36,099 bases of DNA from Chloroflexota bacterium (GCA_026710825.1 JAPOQH010000017.1:1-36099), one strand, 5' to 3'; positions 1-7,985 are shown, counted from the first letter of the stretch. Numbers and translations: made by a program. Notes: generated by a model not told the origin, from the letters alone.

Positions 1-121
1 CGTAGGAAATAGTCGGCGCGGTAGCGTCCTGTGAATGGTTTGAGAGTGCGTCATATACTGCGATGATCTGGCGCCAGTCCTTGAGGCCAATGTCCAAGAG
101 GTCGAAGACGGGGGCAGCCAT
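1..121 (-). CDS. 5' end of an unidentified minus-strand gene, cut by the left edge
   Basis: Reading leftward from an ATG at 121, the frame stays open for 40 codons to the window edge. It gives a plausible globular N-terminus (Met-Ala-Ala-Pro-Val-Phe-Asp-Leu-Leu-Asp-Ile-Gly, then Lys-Asp-Trp-Arg-Gln-Ile-Ile-Ala-Val-Tyr-Asp-Ala-Leu). The mix of hydrophobic and charged residues looks coding, but no Shine-Dalgarno sequence is visible and only about 40 residues can be seen. I do not recognise the family. It could equally be part of the decayed DNA that follows at 418-1297. Confidence 0.3.
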   Translation of the reverse strand, partial: MAAPVFDLLDIGLKDWRQIIAVYDALSNHSQDATAPTISY

Positions 122-477
122 TGGCGTGGCTGTTGCATCGGCTGTCCATCTTCAGCCTTACGATGGCGGTGCGGGCGGAGTGCGCCAGGGCGGGTCCCCC
201 CTTGAGTACCTATTGGCCCCTCAAGTCGCCATCGCTCGGAAATGGGCCTCGTCGGCGAAGAATGTCCTGCCCCTGGTTCATCAAGCGGCGACCGTCAGAG
301 CCAACTACTCCGCCGCAAAGGCCTACCGCCGCACTGGGCCTGCATTGCGCAAACGTTCGTTAGACCGTTTCAGCACAAATCCCAAGCGGTGCGAGTAGGT
401 CAGACGACTACTCCGGCTCAGCACCAACCCGAAGCGGCCCTGCACATACCGCCACCGCCTGCCAGTTCCAGTCGGCA

Positions 478-980
478 GAGGCGATGACTGTTTGCGACGG
501 CAATCACTTCATAAAAGTAACGTTTGTATTGAGGCAAAGCGCCTTCCAGCCCTTCCGGCATGCTCCACCTCATCGATACCGCTATGATTCGCGCAAGGGT
601 CATTACGTGAAACTCGGTGTGTCCGCCATAAAGCTCGACGGCATGGCGCAGCACGTTTGCGCCGGCAAGGCGGCGACGCGGTATCACTGCCGGGCGGCGC
701 GCGCTGGAGAGCACCAATCCCTCAGGGCCGTGGCGGAATCCATCCTGCTTCGGTCGCCGCAGACTGACGCCTGGGACCTTTGGCCAGGAAAGCCAGCGCG
801 CCGCGGATCGCTTCGCGCACCTCCTCAACTTCACCTTCGCCCTCCAGGGCGTCGGTGAGGACGGGGATGGAGCTCCCGGGCGGCCGCGGCTCGCACCGCT
901 GCGTCACCGTCGCCCAGAGCGCTCAGCAAATGCGGCAGGGCATCCCGGTCAACTAGCGCGGGGAGGGCCAGAACCGCCCG
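478..980 (-). pseudogene. Decayed minus-strand coding DNA with HEAT-repeat remnants
   Basis: Several coding-like stretches lie on the minus strand in different frames with no intact gene. At about 880-980 one frame gives a HEAT-like helix pair (Ala-Leu-Pro-His-Leu-Leu-Ser-Ala-Leu-Gly-Asp-Gly-Asp-Ala-Ala-Val-Arg). This appears to continue in a second frame at about 740-880 (Ser-Ile-Pro-Val-Leu-Thr-Asp-Ala-Leu-Glu-Gly and onwards), implying a frameshift near 880. A third stretch at 478-666 (Leu-Arg-His-Ala-Val-Glu-Leu-Tyr-Gly-Gly-His-Thr-Glu-Phe-His) also looks coding but is not recognised. Nothing convincing is seen at 122-477. I infer a former HEAT-repeat protein, now broken. Confidence 0.45.
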
Positions 981-1297
981 CAGTCGCCGCCGGGAGCATG
1001 GGCTTGGCCCGAACCACGCCCATGCTCCCCAGTTTGCGGATAGCTGCCCCAGCGGAGATATCGGGGCGGGCACGGAATATGTTCCTGTCCACAGTCTGTG
1101 AACGCGGTTGGAGTCGCCTGGGCGGGTCCCGCCACAAAGTCCACGTCGCCGTCCCGCAACGCCGGCATGGCCCGTCTCACCGGGAAGACAATCTCCAACT
1201 CCACATCCATTCCCTGGGACTTGAAGAACCCCAATTCCACTGCGGCGACCGCCGGGAAATAGGAGTTGGACACCAGGTCGGGTATCGCGATGCGCAT
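953..1297 (-). pseudogene. Truncated NMT1/SsuA-like substrate-binding protein (N-terminal part only)
   Basis: An ATG at 1297 preceded by GGAGAT opens a frame whose first ~68 residues match the start of an NMT1/THI5-type periplasmic-binding domain. A basic start and Ile-Pro-Asp-Leu-Val-Ser-Asn-Ser-Tyr-Phe-Pro are followed by Ala-Val-Glu-Leu-Gly-Phe-Phe and Asp-Val-Asp-Phe-Val-Ala-Gly-Pro-Ala. After Thr-Ala-Phe-Thr-Asp the frame turns into Cys/Pro/Arg-rich text and stops at 953, while HEAT-like sequence appears in another frame downstream. The family normally runs to about 300 residues, so this is a 5' fragment joined to unrelated decayed DNA. It is divergent from the gene starting at 1476. Confidence 0.55.
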
Positions 1298-1425
1298 TTG
1301 AACTATCTCCTGCCGCCGGCCCAGGTTTGAGGCTCGGGGTCGCGCGGAGTTTACCACCGGTCTCACACCCGGTATCCTCTGCCAGCGGCTCACGGATTGA
1401 ACCAGCAGCGAAATCGGTTGATGGC

Positions 1426-1458
1426 ATTGGTCCGGGCGACACGATTGGTCCGGGCAAC
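1426..1458 (+). repeat. 15-bp direct repeat in front of the arylsulfotransferase-like gene
   Basis: ATTGGTCCGGGCGAC (1426-1440) recurs as ATTGGTCCGGGCAAC (1444-1458), 18 bp apart with one mismatch. It ends just before the ribosome binding site of the gene at 1476. It may be a regulator-binding pair or a recent tandem duplication. Confidence 0.6.
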
Positions 1459-1475
1459 AGCAGAGGAGCGGCCCC

Positions 1476-2564
1476 ATGAACACGTCCTACCGGCCCACTG
1501 GATTGATCCGTTATGACTCGTCCGGAGCCCACCGGGGGTACACGCTCTTCTCTCCCAACGGCGGGGATGATGCCTACCTTATCGATATGGAAGGCAACTT
1601 CGTCCATCGTTGGCACTATCCCGGCGGCATCGCGTACGGTTTTCTGCTGGACAACGGCAACCTGCTTTTCCGTGACCTGGGCGCCAACCCGCCGGGCGCT
1701 GACCACATCCGTGAGGTGGACTGGGACGGCCAGCTGGTCTGGGAGCACTACGACCCCAGCCTGCGACGCCACGCCCGGCTCCCCAACGGCAACAACCTGA
1801 TGCTGTTCCAGCGCGACCGGATTTCCGCCGACCTGACCCGCAGCGTTCTTGGTGGTTTCGCCACTGTCAGCGACCCGGAGCAAATGCTTGGCGACCAGGT
1901 CGTGGAGGTTGCTCCCGACGGGACCGAGGTCAACATCTGGCATTCCGCCGACCACCTGGATCCGGAAACGGACGTCATCTGCCCGCTGGAAAGGCGCGAT
2001 GCCTGGGGAAGCGCCAACGACCTGACGGCGTCTCCCGACGGCAGTTCGTTCCTGGTCAGTTTCCGCATCCTTGACACCGTGGCAATGGTGGATCGGGCAA
2101 CCGGGGAGATCACCTGGAAGTGGGGGCCGGGGAACATATCCCATCAGCATCATCCCACCTACCTGGACAACGGTAACGTGCTGCTGCTGGACAACGGGTC
2201 CCACCGGCGCGGGCTCAGCTATTCCCGGGTGGTCGAGGTGGATCCGTCCAGCAGCGAGATTATATGGCAATATCAGGGCCGGCCAATGGTGTCATTCTTC
2301 ACCCACTTCACCGGCGGGGCCCAACGCCTGCCCAACGGCAACACCCTCATCACCGAAGGTCAGCAGGGCCGGCTGTTCGAGGTTACGCCGGCCAACGAGA
2401 TAGTCTGGGAATATGTCAGTCCCTTCTTCGTCCCGTCCCAGTGGGGTATGGCCAACGCCGTGTTCCGCGCCCATCGGTACGGCCCCGACCATCCTGCGCT
2501 GCAGGGCAGGGACCTGGACCCGGGCTTGCTCGGCAATCTCAATCGTCTTTATGGGAGGAGGTAA
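1476..2564 (+). CDS. Arylsulfotransferase-like beta-propeller protein
   Basis: This 362-residue protein is built from repeated propeller blades typical of the arylsulfotransferase (ASST) families. The blades carry repeated Leu-Pro-Asn-Gly-Asn / Leu-Asp-Asn-Gly-Asn turns (residues ~53, 106, 228, 289), Asp-Trp-Asp-Gly and Val-Glu-Val-(Ala/Asp)-Pro strands, and a Trp-Lys-Trp-Gly-Pro-Gly motif near residue 215 followed by His-Gln-His-His-Pro. Classical ASST enzymes move sulfate between phenolic donors and acceptors in the periplasm. This protein has no signal peptide and is shorter, so it is probably cytoplasmic and its substrate is unknown. The start is supported by AGAGGAG about 8 nt upstream. 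It precedes a GlcG-like and a CoA-transferase gene on the same strand. Family assignment is good; activity is inferred. Confidence 0.8.
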   Translation: MNTSYRPTGLIRYDSSGAHRGYTLFSPNGGDDAYLIDMEGNFVHRWHYPGGIAYGFLLDNGNLLFRDLGANPPGADHIREVDWDGQLVWEHYDPSLRRHARLPNGNNLMLFQRDRISADLTRSVLGGFATVSDPEQMLGDQVVEVAPDGTEVNIWHSADHLDPETDVICPLERRDAWGSANDLTASPDGSSFLVSFRILDTVAMVDRATGEITWKWGPGNISHQHHPTYLDNGNVLLLDNGSHRRGLSYSRVVEVDPSSSEIIWQYQGRPMVSFFTHFTGGAQRLPNGNTLITEGQQGRLFEVTPANEIVWEYVSPFFVPSQWGMANAVFRAHRYGPDHPALQGRDLDPGLLGNLNRLYGRR

Positions 2565-2646
2565 ATCCAACGCGCGGCCAGCCTCGTCGAGGAGGCGTCT
2601 GGCCGCACGCGTCCATCGCCCGACCAGTAGAGCTTCGCGATCTGTC

Positions 2647-2673
2647 AACGCCAATTTCGTTAACGCCAATTTC
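2647..2673 (+). repeat. 12-bp direct repeat upstream of the GlcG-like gene
   Basis: AACGCCAATTTC occurs at 2647-2658 and again at 2662-2673, a 15-bp period, directly abutting the ribosome binding site of the gene at 2688. Confidence 0.6.
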
Positions 2674-2687
2674 AAGGAGATGTAACC

Positions 2688-3101
2688 ATGTACAACAAAT
2701 CCATGATCAGCCTGGAGCAGGCCCAGAACGCTATCACGGCCATGATCGCCGATTTCAACCGGGATCCGGACCGGCGCAAGGTCGATATGGCCGTGGTTGA
2801 CGATGCCGGAAACCTGCTGGCCTACGCCCGGATGGACCGGTGCCTCAGGCCGACCTTCGCCATCCGCAAGGCCTACACATCCGCGGTCCGCTCCATGGAT
2901 ACCGCCGCGTTCGCCGAGCAACTCAGCAGCACGGGCAGGTCGCTGGAGTCCTTCGGTGACGCCCAGTTGATAGCGCTGCCCGGGGGAGTAGCCATTTTCC
3001 ATGATGGCCAGGTGGTCGGCGCCATCGGCGTGGGCGGCCTGCCCAGCGGGTTCGACGACGAAGCCATTGCCAAAGCTGGAGTAGCGGCTTTGGGGATCTG
3101 A
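2688..3101 (+). CDS. GlcG/HbpS-like small protein (heme-degrading domain family)
   Basis: This 137-residue single-domain protein belongs to the GlcG/HbpS family (formerly DUF336). The family core is visible: Val-Val-Asp-Asp-Ala-Gly-Asn-Leu-Leu-Ala-Tyr-Ala-Arg-Met-Asp near residues 34-48, then an Ile-Arg-Lys-Ala-Tyr-Thr-Ser-Ala segment, and a glycine-rich end with Gly-Ala-Ile-Gly-Val-Gly-Gly-Leu-Pro. HbpS binds heme in Streptomyces; many relatives have no known function and often sit beside catabolic genes. AAGGAGATG just before the ATG gives a strong ribosome site. It lies between the arylsulfotransferase-like and CoA-transferase genes on the same strand. Confidence 0.85.
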   Translation: MYNKSMISLEQAQNAITAMIADFNRDPDRRKVDMAVVDDAGNLLAYARMDRCLRPTFAIRKAYTSAVRSMDTAAFAEQLSSTGRSLESFGDAQLIALPGGVAIFHDGQVVGAIGVGGLPSGFDDEAIAKAGVAALGI

Positions 3102-3250
3102 CGGGGACGGCGCCCGTCGCAACGCCCGCGCCGCCATGGCGGGAGCGTCATTTCGGCGACCTTCTCAACAGGCTTTTTGGACCAACCCTTGCGCAGCCGG
3201 GTCACCCGTGACGTGTACAATCGGGGGAGCGGCAGACGAGGAGGTTGCTC

Positions 3251-4513
3251 ATGTCTGGAGGACTGCTGACAGGGGTAACGGTTTTGGATTTTACGGCGGC
3301 GTTTGTCGGGCCGTTCTGCAGCCGGATCATGGCCGATATGGGCGCCGAGGTTATCAAGATCGAGCGGCCGGCGGCAGATCAGGACGAACGGTTCACGCCG
3401 GAGTCGTTGCCCACGCGAAACGGCGTCCCGTATTTGCACCTGAACGGCGGCAAGAAGAGCTTGTGCGTTGACCTGAAGACGGACGCCGGGCTGGAGATCG
3501 TCCACGCCCTGGTCAAACGGGCCGACGTGTTGGTGGAGAACTACACACCCCACGTCGTGCGGAGCTACGGGCTGGACTACCCCAACCTGCGAGGGCTCAA
3601 CCCGGGCATCATCATGTGCTCCATGACGGGCTACGGGCAGGAGGGATTCGCGCACAACCCCGAGCACGTCTGCACCGATCCGGTGGCGCAGGCAGTCAGC
3701 GGCCTCAACTGGATCACCGGCGAGCGGGACGGCGCGCCGTACACCATCGGAGGCGGCATCGGCGATACCATCACCGGCATGACCGGGGCGATGGCGGTGG
3801 GATACGCGCTGTTTCACCGGCAGCGGACGGGCGAGGGTCAGTACATTGACCTGTCCATGATCGACAGCCTGATGTTCCTGGACTCGCTGGCGATGCCCCA
3901 CGTGGCAGCCAACCACGGGGTTCCGCTGCACTACCGCAACGGCGAACAGAACACCTACACCTTCCCAATGGGGATATTGAAGGCGAAAGAAGGGTACATA
4001 TCGCTGCAAGCGCCGGGTCAGGGGCCCAACAGCGCCTGGGGACGGCTGTGCGAGTGCATGGGACGCGAGGACCTGATCGAGAACCCCGGCTACCTGACGG
4101 ATGACGACCGGGTGGAGCGACGGGACGAGATCGTGGGCATTATTGAGGGATGGCTGCAGACCCTGCCCGACGACGAGGCGGCGCTGCTGGTGCTGGCGGA
4201 GGCGCGGATTTCATCGGGTCCGGTGCTGTCTCAGGAGGAGATCTGGCGTCATCCGCACTACAAGGCGCGCGGGGCATTCCAGGAGATTGAGTACCCGGAG
4301 GTCGGGCCGGTGGGAGTCGTGTCGCCGCCGTACCGTTTCTCAGCGACGCCGGCGGCGGTCAGCGGGCCGGCGCCGCAACTGGGCGAGCACAATTACGAGG
4401 TGCTGGCTGAGCACCTGGAGTACGCGGTGGAGGATGTGGCCGCGCTGATTGATGCCGGTGTGTTGTACGAGTCGCCGGGTGCCAGCAGGCGAAGGCAAGG
4501 CAGGTCCGCTTAG
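3251..4513 (+). CDS. Class III CoA-transferase (CaiB/BaiF family)
   Basis: A full-length family III acyl-CoA transferase of about 420 residues. It opens with Gly-Val-Thr-Val-Leu-Asp-Phe-Thr, continues with Asp-Met-Gly-Ala-Glu-Val-Ile-Lys-Ile-Glu-Arg-Pro (CoA-binding N-terminal motif), and has Leu-Val-Glu-Asn-Tyr near residue 95. The catalytic aspartate of the family lies in Gly-Asp-Thr-Ile-Thr-Gly at about residue 172, followed by Arg-Thr-Gly-Glu-Gly-Gln-Tyr-Ile-Asp-Leu-Ser. These enzymes move CoA between carboxylic acids through aspartyl anhydride intermediates. The ATG at 3251 is preferred over an in-frame TTG at 3245 because GAGGAGG (3238-3244) sits 6 nt before it. The substrate cannot be read from the sequence. 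Confidence 0.9.
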   Translation: MSGGLLTGVTVLDFTAAFVGPFCSRIMADMGAEVIKIERPAADQDERFTPESLPTRNGVPYLHLNGGKKSLCVDLKTDAGLEIVHALVKRADVLVENYTPHVVRSYGLDYPNLRGLNPGIIMCSMTGYGQEGFAHNPEHVCTDPVAQAVSGLNWITGERDGAPYTIGGGIGDTITGMTGAMAVGYALFHRQRTGEGQYIDLSMIDSLMFLDSLAMPHVAANHGVPLHYRNGEQNTYTFPMGILKAKEGYISLQAPGQGPNSAWGRLCECMGREDLIENPGYLTDDDRVERRDEIVGIIEGWLQTLPDDEAALLVLAEARISSGPVLSQEEIWRHPHYKARGAFQEIEYPEVGPVGVVSPPYRFSATPAAVSGPAPQLGEHNYEVLAEHLEYAVEDVAALIDAGVLYESPGASRRRQGRSA

Positions 4514-4703
4514 CAGGGTGTTGAAAATCGGGGCGTGAGTGCCGACTGATGTAGAGGACGCGTGTGATTAGATAGGATTGCTTTCCATCAGGTCTGAAAT
4601 CACTCAAAACCGTCCGAATGGCAGCATCGGTAGGCGGGAAATATCTTTAAGGCACTGCCCAATATGGGTAACCCCTACCTGAAACTCCCGTGGCCCGGAA
4701 ATA

Positions 4704-4778
4704 TGGAGCGGGCGATGGGATTCGAACCCACGACTTTTTGCTTGGGAAGCAAACACTCTACCACTGAGTTACGCCCGC
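4704..4778 (-). tRNA. tRNA-Gly (anticodon CCC), CCA encoded
   Basis: The minus strand folds as a standard cloverleaf. A 7-bp acceptor stem starts GCGGGCG and pairs with CGCCCGC, followed by discriminator T and an encoded CCA. The D-arm contains AACTCAGTGGTAGAG. The anticodon stem TTTGC/GCAAA encloses loop TTCCCAA, giving anticodon CCC, which reads GGG. The T-arm has GGTTCGAATCC. It stands alone between protein genes. Confidence 0.95.
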
Positions 4779-4804
4779 CCGGGTGTGCAGCGTGGTAGGT
4801 ACGG

Positions 4805-4834
4805 ATGATAGCACAGGGCCATTCCGCCCCTCAA
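4805..4834 (-). promoter_or_regulatory. Predicted promoter of tRNA-Gly
   Basis: On the minus strand TTGAGG (4829-4834) is followed after 18 bp by TATCAT (4805-4810). The -10 is preceded by TGC, an extended -10 element, and lies 27 bp upstream of the tRNA. The TGC-TATNAT pattern is shared with the promoters of tRNA-Ser and the bL25-like gene in this window. Confidence 0.6.
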
Positions 4835-5040
4835 CCGGCGGCGCTCCTCACGATGACCAACCGGACGCGCCGACCGTAATCCGGCGGCCATACGCTGCTG
4901 TGCCCTGAACCTGCCCAAGCGGGAACCAACCGCCAGAGTGGGCCTTGATGCCCACTCAAAAAGGCTGGCTGGGGTTCCAGTTATACGCTCAAAGACCTGT
5001 CCCCGTGCAATGCAATTGCCCTGGCATGAGCCATCTGTCA

Positions 5041-5069
5041 TTGCCAGCAAACGACATCAGATATATACT
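5041..5069 (+). promoter_or_regulatory. Predicted sigma-70 type promoter
   Basis: TTGCCA (5041-5046) and TATACT (5064-5069) are separated by 17 bp, close to the consensus spacing and hexamers. It lies in a conspicuously AT-rich patch and drives the secreted-protein gene starting at 5136. Confidence 0.65.
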
Positions 5070-5075
5070 AATACA

Positions 5076-5090
5076 TAATAATCATTATTA
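5076..5090. promoter_or_regulatory. 7-1-7 palindrome, Fur-family-like operator
   Basis: TAATAAT-C-ATTATTA is a perfect inverted repeat with 7-bp arms and a 1-bp centre. This is the geometry recognised by Fur-family repressors (Fur, PerR, Zur). It sits directly downstream of the predicted -10 box, over the expected transcription start, where a bound repressor would block initiation. The regulator itself is not in the window. Confidence 0.5.
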
Positions 5091-5135
5091 CGTTCCATAC
5101 AAGCAGCATCTCATACAAACAAAGGAGTGATAACT

Positions 5136-6020
5136 ATGAAGCTCAAGATTCCCATGAAAACCCGCATACTGCTCCCCCTCGCCACTGTCGCCATGTTCGT
5201 GCTGTTCGGGCCGCTAATTCTCTCTGTACTTGCCTTCGCTCCCGATGCAAACGACCAGGGCCACAGCACGATCTATATCTCCGAGTGCCCGGGCACCGTC
5301 ACCGAGGAAGGACCCTTCCGACAGGTGGTCGCGACGGTCGCCTCCACCCAGAAGAGAAGAACGCACATGGTCTATGAACTGAATATGGTGGACGGCACGG
5401 CCGACCGGTGGGACGACTTCTCCTACAAAGCGGGGCTCATCGTCACCTCCAACCCCAGCCAAGTGAAAACCATCATCACCAACGATGATCACTTGGACGA
5501 CGGCGAGACTTTCATCGTAACGGTCGGACCCAGGGACGAAGTCGGACAGAACCCGGACCAGCGGTGCACAATAACCATCCGGGACAACGACCCGCCCCGC
5601 GTGCGCCAGGTACGCCTGGTTTCCAAGCCGGCGGACGGAGACACCTACCGCGCGGGAGAGCAGATCGAAATCGAAGTGGTGTTCGACAACAAAGTCCGCA
5701 TCGCCGGCGAACCCACGATGCCCCTGTGGATCACCGTGCCAACCTATGGCAACCCCTGGGTGCCACCGGAGGATCCGTCGGGTTTCAAGCGCGCGGCCTA
5801 CGTCCGCGGGAGCGACACCAAGGTGCTGCGGTTCGCTTATGAGGTCGGCCCCGGGGACAGGGACAGCAACGGATTGATGGTTCCCGAACTCGGGCGCAAC
5901 GGCCTCGGCAAGGGCACGGTTAAATGGTCATTTGGTGATCGCGACGCCAACCACTTCCACAATCGCATGTACCCCGGTCACAAGGTCAATGGCGGAGCGC
6001 TCCCCCAGGGATCCAACTGA
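5136..6020 (+). CDS. Secreted protein with Calx-beta-like and Ig-like domains
   Basis: The 294-residue product begins Met-Lys-Leu-Lys-Ile-Pro-Met-Lys, followed by a long hydrophobic segment ending near Leu-Ala-Phe-Ala (~residue 37), a Sec signal peptide or membrane anchor. Residues ~45-150 resemble a Calx-beta domain: beta strands, then Asn-Asp-Asp-His-Leu-Asp-Asp-Gly-Glu-Thr-Phe and a closing Thr-Ile-Arg-Asp-Asn-Asp that normally contributes Ca2+ ligands. Residues ~155-290 look like an Ig-like domain (Tyr-Arg-Ala-Gly-Glu-Gln-Ile-Glu-Ile-Glu-Val-Val-Phe). The ATG at 5136 with AAGGAG 8 nt upstream is chosen over an upstream in-frame GTG at 5127. A promoter with a Fur-like palindrome precedes it and a strong hairpin follows. 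Its role is unknown; a cell-surface or adhesive function is a guess. Confidence 0.75.
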   Translation: MKLKIPMKTRILLPLATVAMFVLFGPLILSVLAFAPDANDQGHSTIYISECPGTVTEEGPFRQVVATVASTQKRRTHMVYELNMVDGTADRWDDFSYKAGLIVTSNPSQVKTIITNDDHLDDGETFIVTVGPRDEVGQNPDQRCTITIRDNDPPRVRQVRLVSKPADGDTYRAGEQIEIEVVFDNKVRIAGEPTMPLWITVPTYGNPWVPPEDPSGFKRAAYVRGSDTKVLRFAYEVGPGDRDSNGLMVPELGRNGLGKGTVKWSFGDRDANHFHNRMYPGHKVNGGALPQGSN

Positions 6021-6095
6021 GCGCAACTGCGGAAACGCCGTTCGATCAGCGTGCCGCTGCGCTGTTCCCCTGAGAGCCCACGGCGCTGATGTCGG

Positions 6096-6130
6096 AGCTG
6101 CGGGGCTGGCCTATTGCCAGCCCCGCAGCT
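6096..6130. terminator. Strong hairpin, probable bidirectional terminator
   Basis: A perfect 15-bp inverted repeat (AGCTGCGGGGCTGGC at 6096-6110 and its complement at 6116-6130) encloses a 5-nt loop. It lies between the convergent ends of the secreted-protein gene and the Na/phosphate symporter gene. No T-run follows, so it may act by structure alone or in a factor-assisted way. Confidence 0.65.
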
Positions 6131-6299
6131 TAGGTTAACCGGGACTCCATCGCCAGGCATTCACTGACGCAACTCCCGCGATGGTGCGGGGTAAACGGCA
6201 GACTATGGTGAAGCACGGACGGAGTGGATCTCGTGGCGGGCCCAATCACAGCTTCGCGCCTCGGGCGCGAATCCCCCGACGTCAACCGTGCTCGCGGCT

Positions 6300-7904
6300 C
6301 TACGCCTCGGCAGCCGCGACGGTGGCGGCGTTTGATTCCTGGAAGTCGCGGGTCAGCTGGGAGAGCAGGAAGAATATGTTCTCCACGGCGTTGGTGGCAT
6401 CCACGATGATGCGCTGCTGTTCGCCGGCGTCCTCGGGAGTGAGGGCGAGGTAGCGGGCGCGCACCTCCTGCATCAGGACGCGGCGGTCGCCCATCAGTTG
6501 CTCCACGAATGCCCAGCTGTCGGGATCATTCTCCTCCAGAGCGTCCAGGAAAATCAGGAAAGCGGCGTCGGTGCCCTCCACCACGGCGATGCGGAAGGTG
6601 TCCAGCGTCAGGTTGTCCTCGGGCAGCCTGCCCAGCACCTCGGGGATGGTGGAGAACTGCTCCTCCAGCCAGGTGATGAGCTTCTGGCGGCTGAGGACGA
6701 GGTTCCGCCGCTCGCTGGATTGGCCGGGCCGCAGGCGTCCCAGTTCGTCGAGGAACTCGTCGATGCGGGCGTTGACCTCGCGGGCCCATTCGCGGACGAT
6801 GCCGGCGGGCTGACCGTCGCGGGCGCGCTCAAGGTAATCGGAGAACATGCCGAGGACGCGAGCCTGTTCCAGGTGCGTCAGGTCCAGGGCAGTTTCCACG
6901 TCGTCCATGGCCTGGTCGTGGATGTACCAGGGGCGCGACTGCTGCTCGGCGATACTGGCCGGCCAGATGCGCGAGAACAGGCTCATGATCCAGCCGGGGG
7001 CGGCCAGCACGACAATGCGCGACGGCATCCCAAAGATGATCACGGCGAGAGCCATCTGGGGTCCCAGGCCGATGTCGGGCCACGTGACCAGCGCCTTGAC
7101 GAGGGGCACGCCGGCGTACACCTCAATGTAAAGCAGGGTCACCAGGATCACCGCGGAGAAGAAGACCTGGCAGGCCCAGAACATGCCAAGCTGGCGCGCC
7201 GTGCCGCTGAGGCCGTACGAGACCACCATGACGCTGATGGCGAGGCCGACGTAGGAGCCGTACATGTACATGAGCACCTGCTCGACTCCAACGAGGCCGG
7301 CGGCGGCCAGCCCGATGCCGAAGGCGACCACGGGCACCAGGGCCTGCACGATGAATGTGAGGAGCGCACCGATGATGAATGACAACAGGATCGAACCGGC
7401 TGAGATGTCCAGGCCGGCGCGGAACCAGGGCTGCTCCGACAGGGGGGCGGCCGATTCCTTGATCAGCACCAGGCCGAAGAGCAAGGCAGCGACGCCGAAC
7501 AGCATCGCGCCGGCCTCGCGGTAGTTCCCGCGGCTGAACCGGGTGATGACCACGCCGCCGATACCGATGCCGATGAGGGCGGCGATTCGGATATCGACCG
7601 TTACGATGAACAGGATCAGGCCAACGCCCATCTGCGCGCCGAGGGCGATGGGATAGCCCTGCCGCGCCGAGATCAGGCCCGACCGCAGCATGCTGATGGT
7701 GATGAAAGTTACGGCGGGCGAGCTCTGGGTGATGGCGCCGGCCAGTGTCCCCCAGGCGAATCCCGCGAAGCGGTTGTCGGCGAGACGGCTGGCCAGCACG
7801 CGCAGTCGTGGACCGACTACGGCTTTGAGGTTCTCGGAGAGGAGCCACATCCCGAAAAAGAGCAGGCCAACGCCGCCCAGGATGCCCCCAAGTATTTCAA
7901 CCAT
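6300..7904 (-). CDS. Na+/phosphate symporter family protein with PhoU-like tail
   Basis: This 534-residue membrane protein matches the Na/Pi cotransporter (NptA/PNaS, SLC34-like) family. The N-terminal ~310 residues contain repeated hydrophobic helices with a Gly-Gly-Val-Gly-Leu-Leu-Phe-Phe-Gly-Met-Trp start. The hallmark Gln-Ser-Ser-Pro-Ala-Val-Thr-Phe follows at residues 60-67, then Gly-Ala-Gln-Met-Gly-Val-Gly. Residues ~340-534 are soluble and helical (Gln-Ala-Arg-Val-Leu-Gly-Met-Phe and similar), like the PhoU-type domain often fused to these carriers. It would import inorganic phosphate, or a related anion, with sodium across the inner membrane. A 13-bp tandem repeat lies just upstream and may be regulatory. 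No clear Shine-Dalgarno precedes the ATG. Confidence 0.9.
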   Translation of the reverse strand: MVEILGGILGGVGLLFFGMWLLSENLKAVVGPRLRVLASRLADNRFAGFAWGTLAGAITQSSPAVTFITISMLRSGLISARQGYPIALGAQMGVGLILFIVTVDIRIAALIGIGIGGVVITRFSRGNYREAGAMLFGVAALLFGLVLIKESAAPLSEQPWFRAGLDISAGSILLSFIIGALLTFIVQALVPVVAFGIGLAAAGLVGVEQVLMYMYGSYVGLAISVMVVSYGLSGTARQLGMFWACQVFFSAVILVTLLYIEVYAGVPLVKALVTWPDIGLGPQMALAVIIFGMPSRIVVLAAPGWIMSLFSRIWPASIAEQQSRPWYIHDQAMDDVETALDLTHLEQARVLGMFSDYLERARDGQPAGIVREWAREVNARIDEFLDELGRLRPGQSSERRNLVLSRQKLITWLEEQFSTIPEVLGRLPEDNLTLDTFRIAVVEGTDAAFLIFLDALEENDPDSWAFVEQLMGDRRVLMQEVRARYLALTPEDAGEQQRIIVDATNAVENIFFLLSQLTRDFQESNAATVAAAEA

Positions 7905-7929
7905 AAGTTATCGAGCCCCCGTCAACCAA

Positions 7930-7955
7930 TATATGAGACCCGTATATGAGACCCG
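7930..7955 (-). promoter_or_regulatory. 13-bp tandem direct repeat upstream of the Na/phosphate symporter
   Basis: On the plus strand TATATGAGACCCG occurs twice head to tail (7930-7942 and 7943-7955), starting 26 bp upstream of the symporter start codon. Read in the gene's direction it presents the heptamer TCTCATA twice. Tandem heptamers are the architecture of PhoB-type boxes, although their usual period is 11 bp. Confidence 0.45.
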
Positions 7956-7985
7956 GTGGCATTATCATCGCCGGAGGCGGGATAT

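Larger units (their letters stand above)
4514..5040. other. Intergenic stretch holding only tRNA-Gly
   Basis: Apart from the tRNA-Gly gene and its promoter I see no supported gene here. Short open frames on both strands lack ribosome sites and family signatures. No clear terminator follows the CoA-transferase. Confidence 0.5.

Noticed and set aside
831-2270. Long minus-strand open frame (479 codons) opposite the arylsulfotransferase-like gene
   Set aside because: It is antisense to a gene with clear propeller motifs and ribosome site; the protein is low-complexity and matches nothing except its last ~40 codons, which are the HEAT remnant reported separately.
2873-4009. 378-codon minus-strand open frame across the GlcG-like and CoA-transferase genes
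   Set aside because: Shadow of two genes with strong ribosome sites and family motifs on the plus strand.
6498-7382. 294-codon plus-strand open frame antisense to the Na/phosphate symporter
   Set aside because: Shadow frame; the opposite strand has family motifs and membrane helices.
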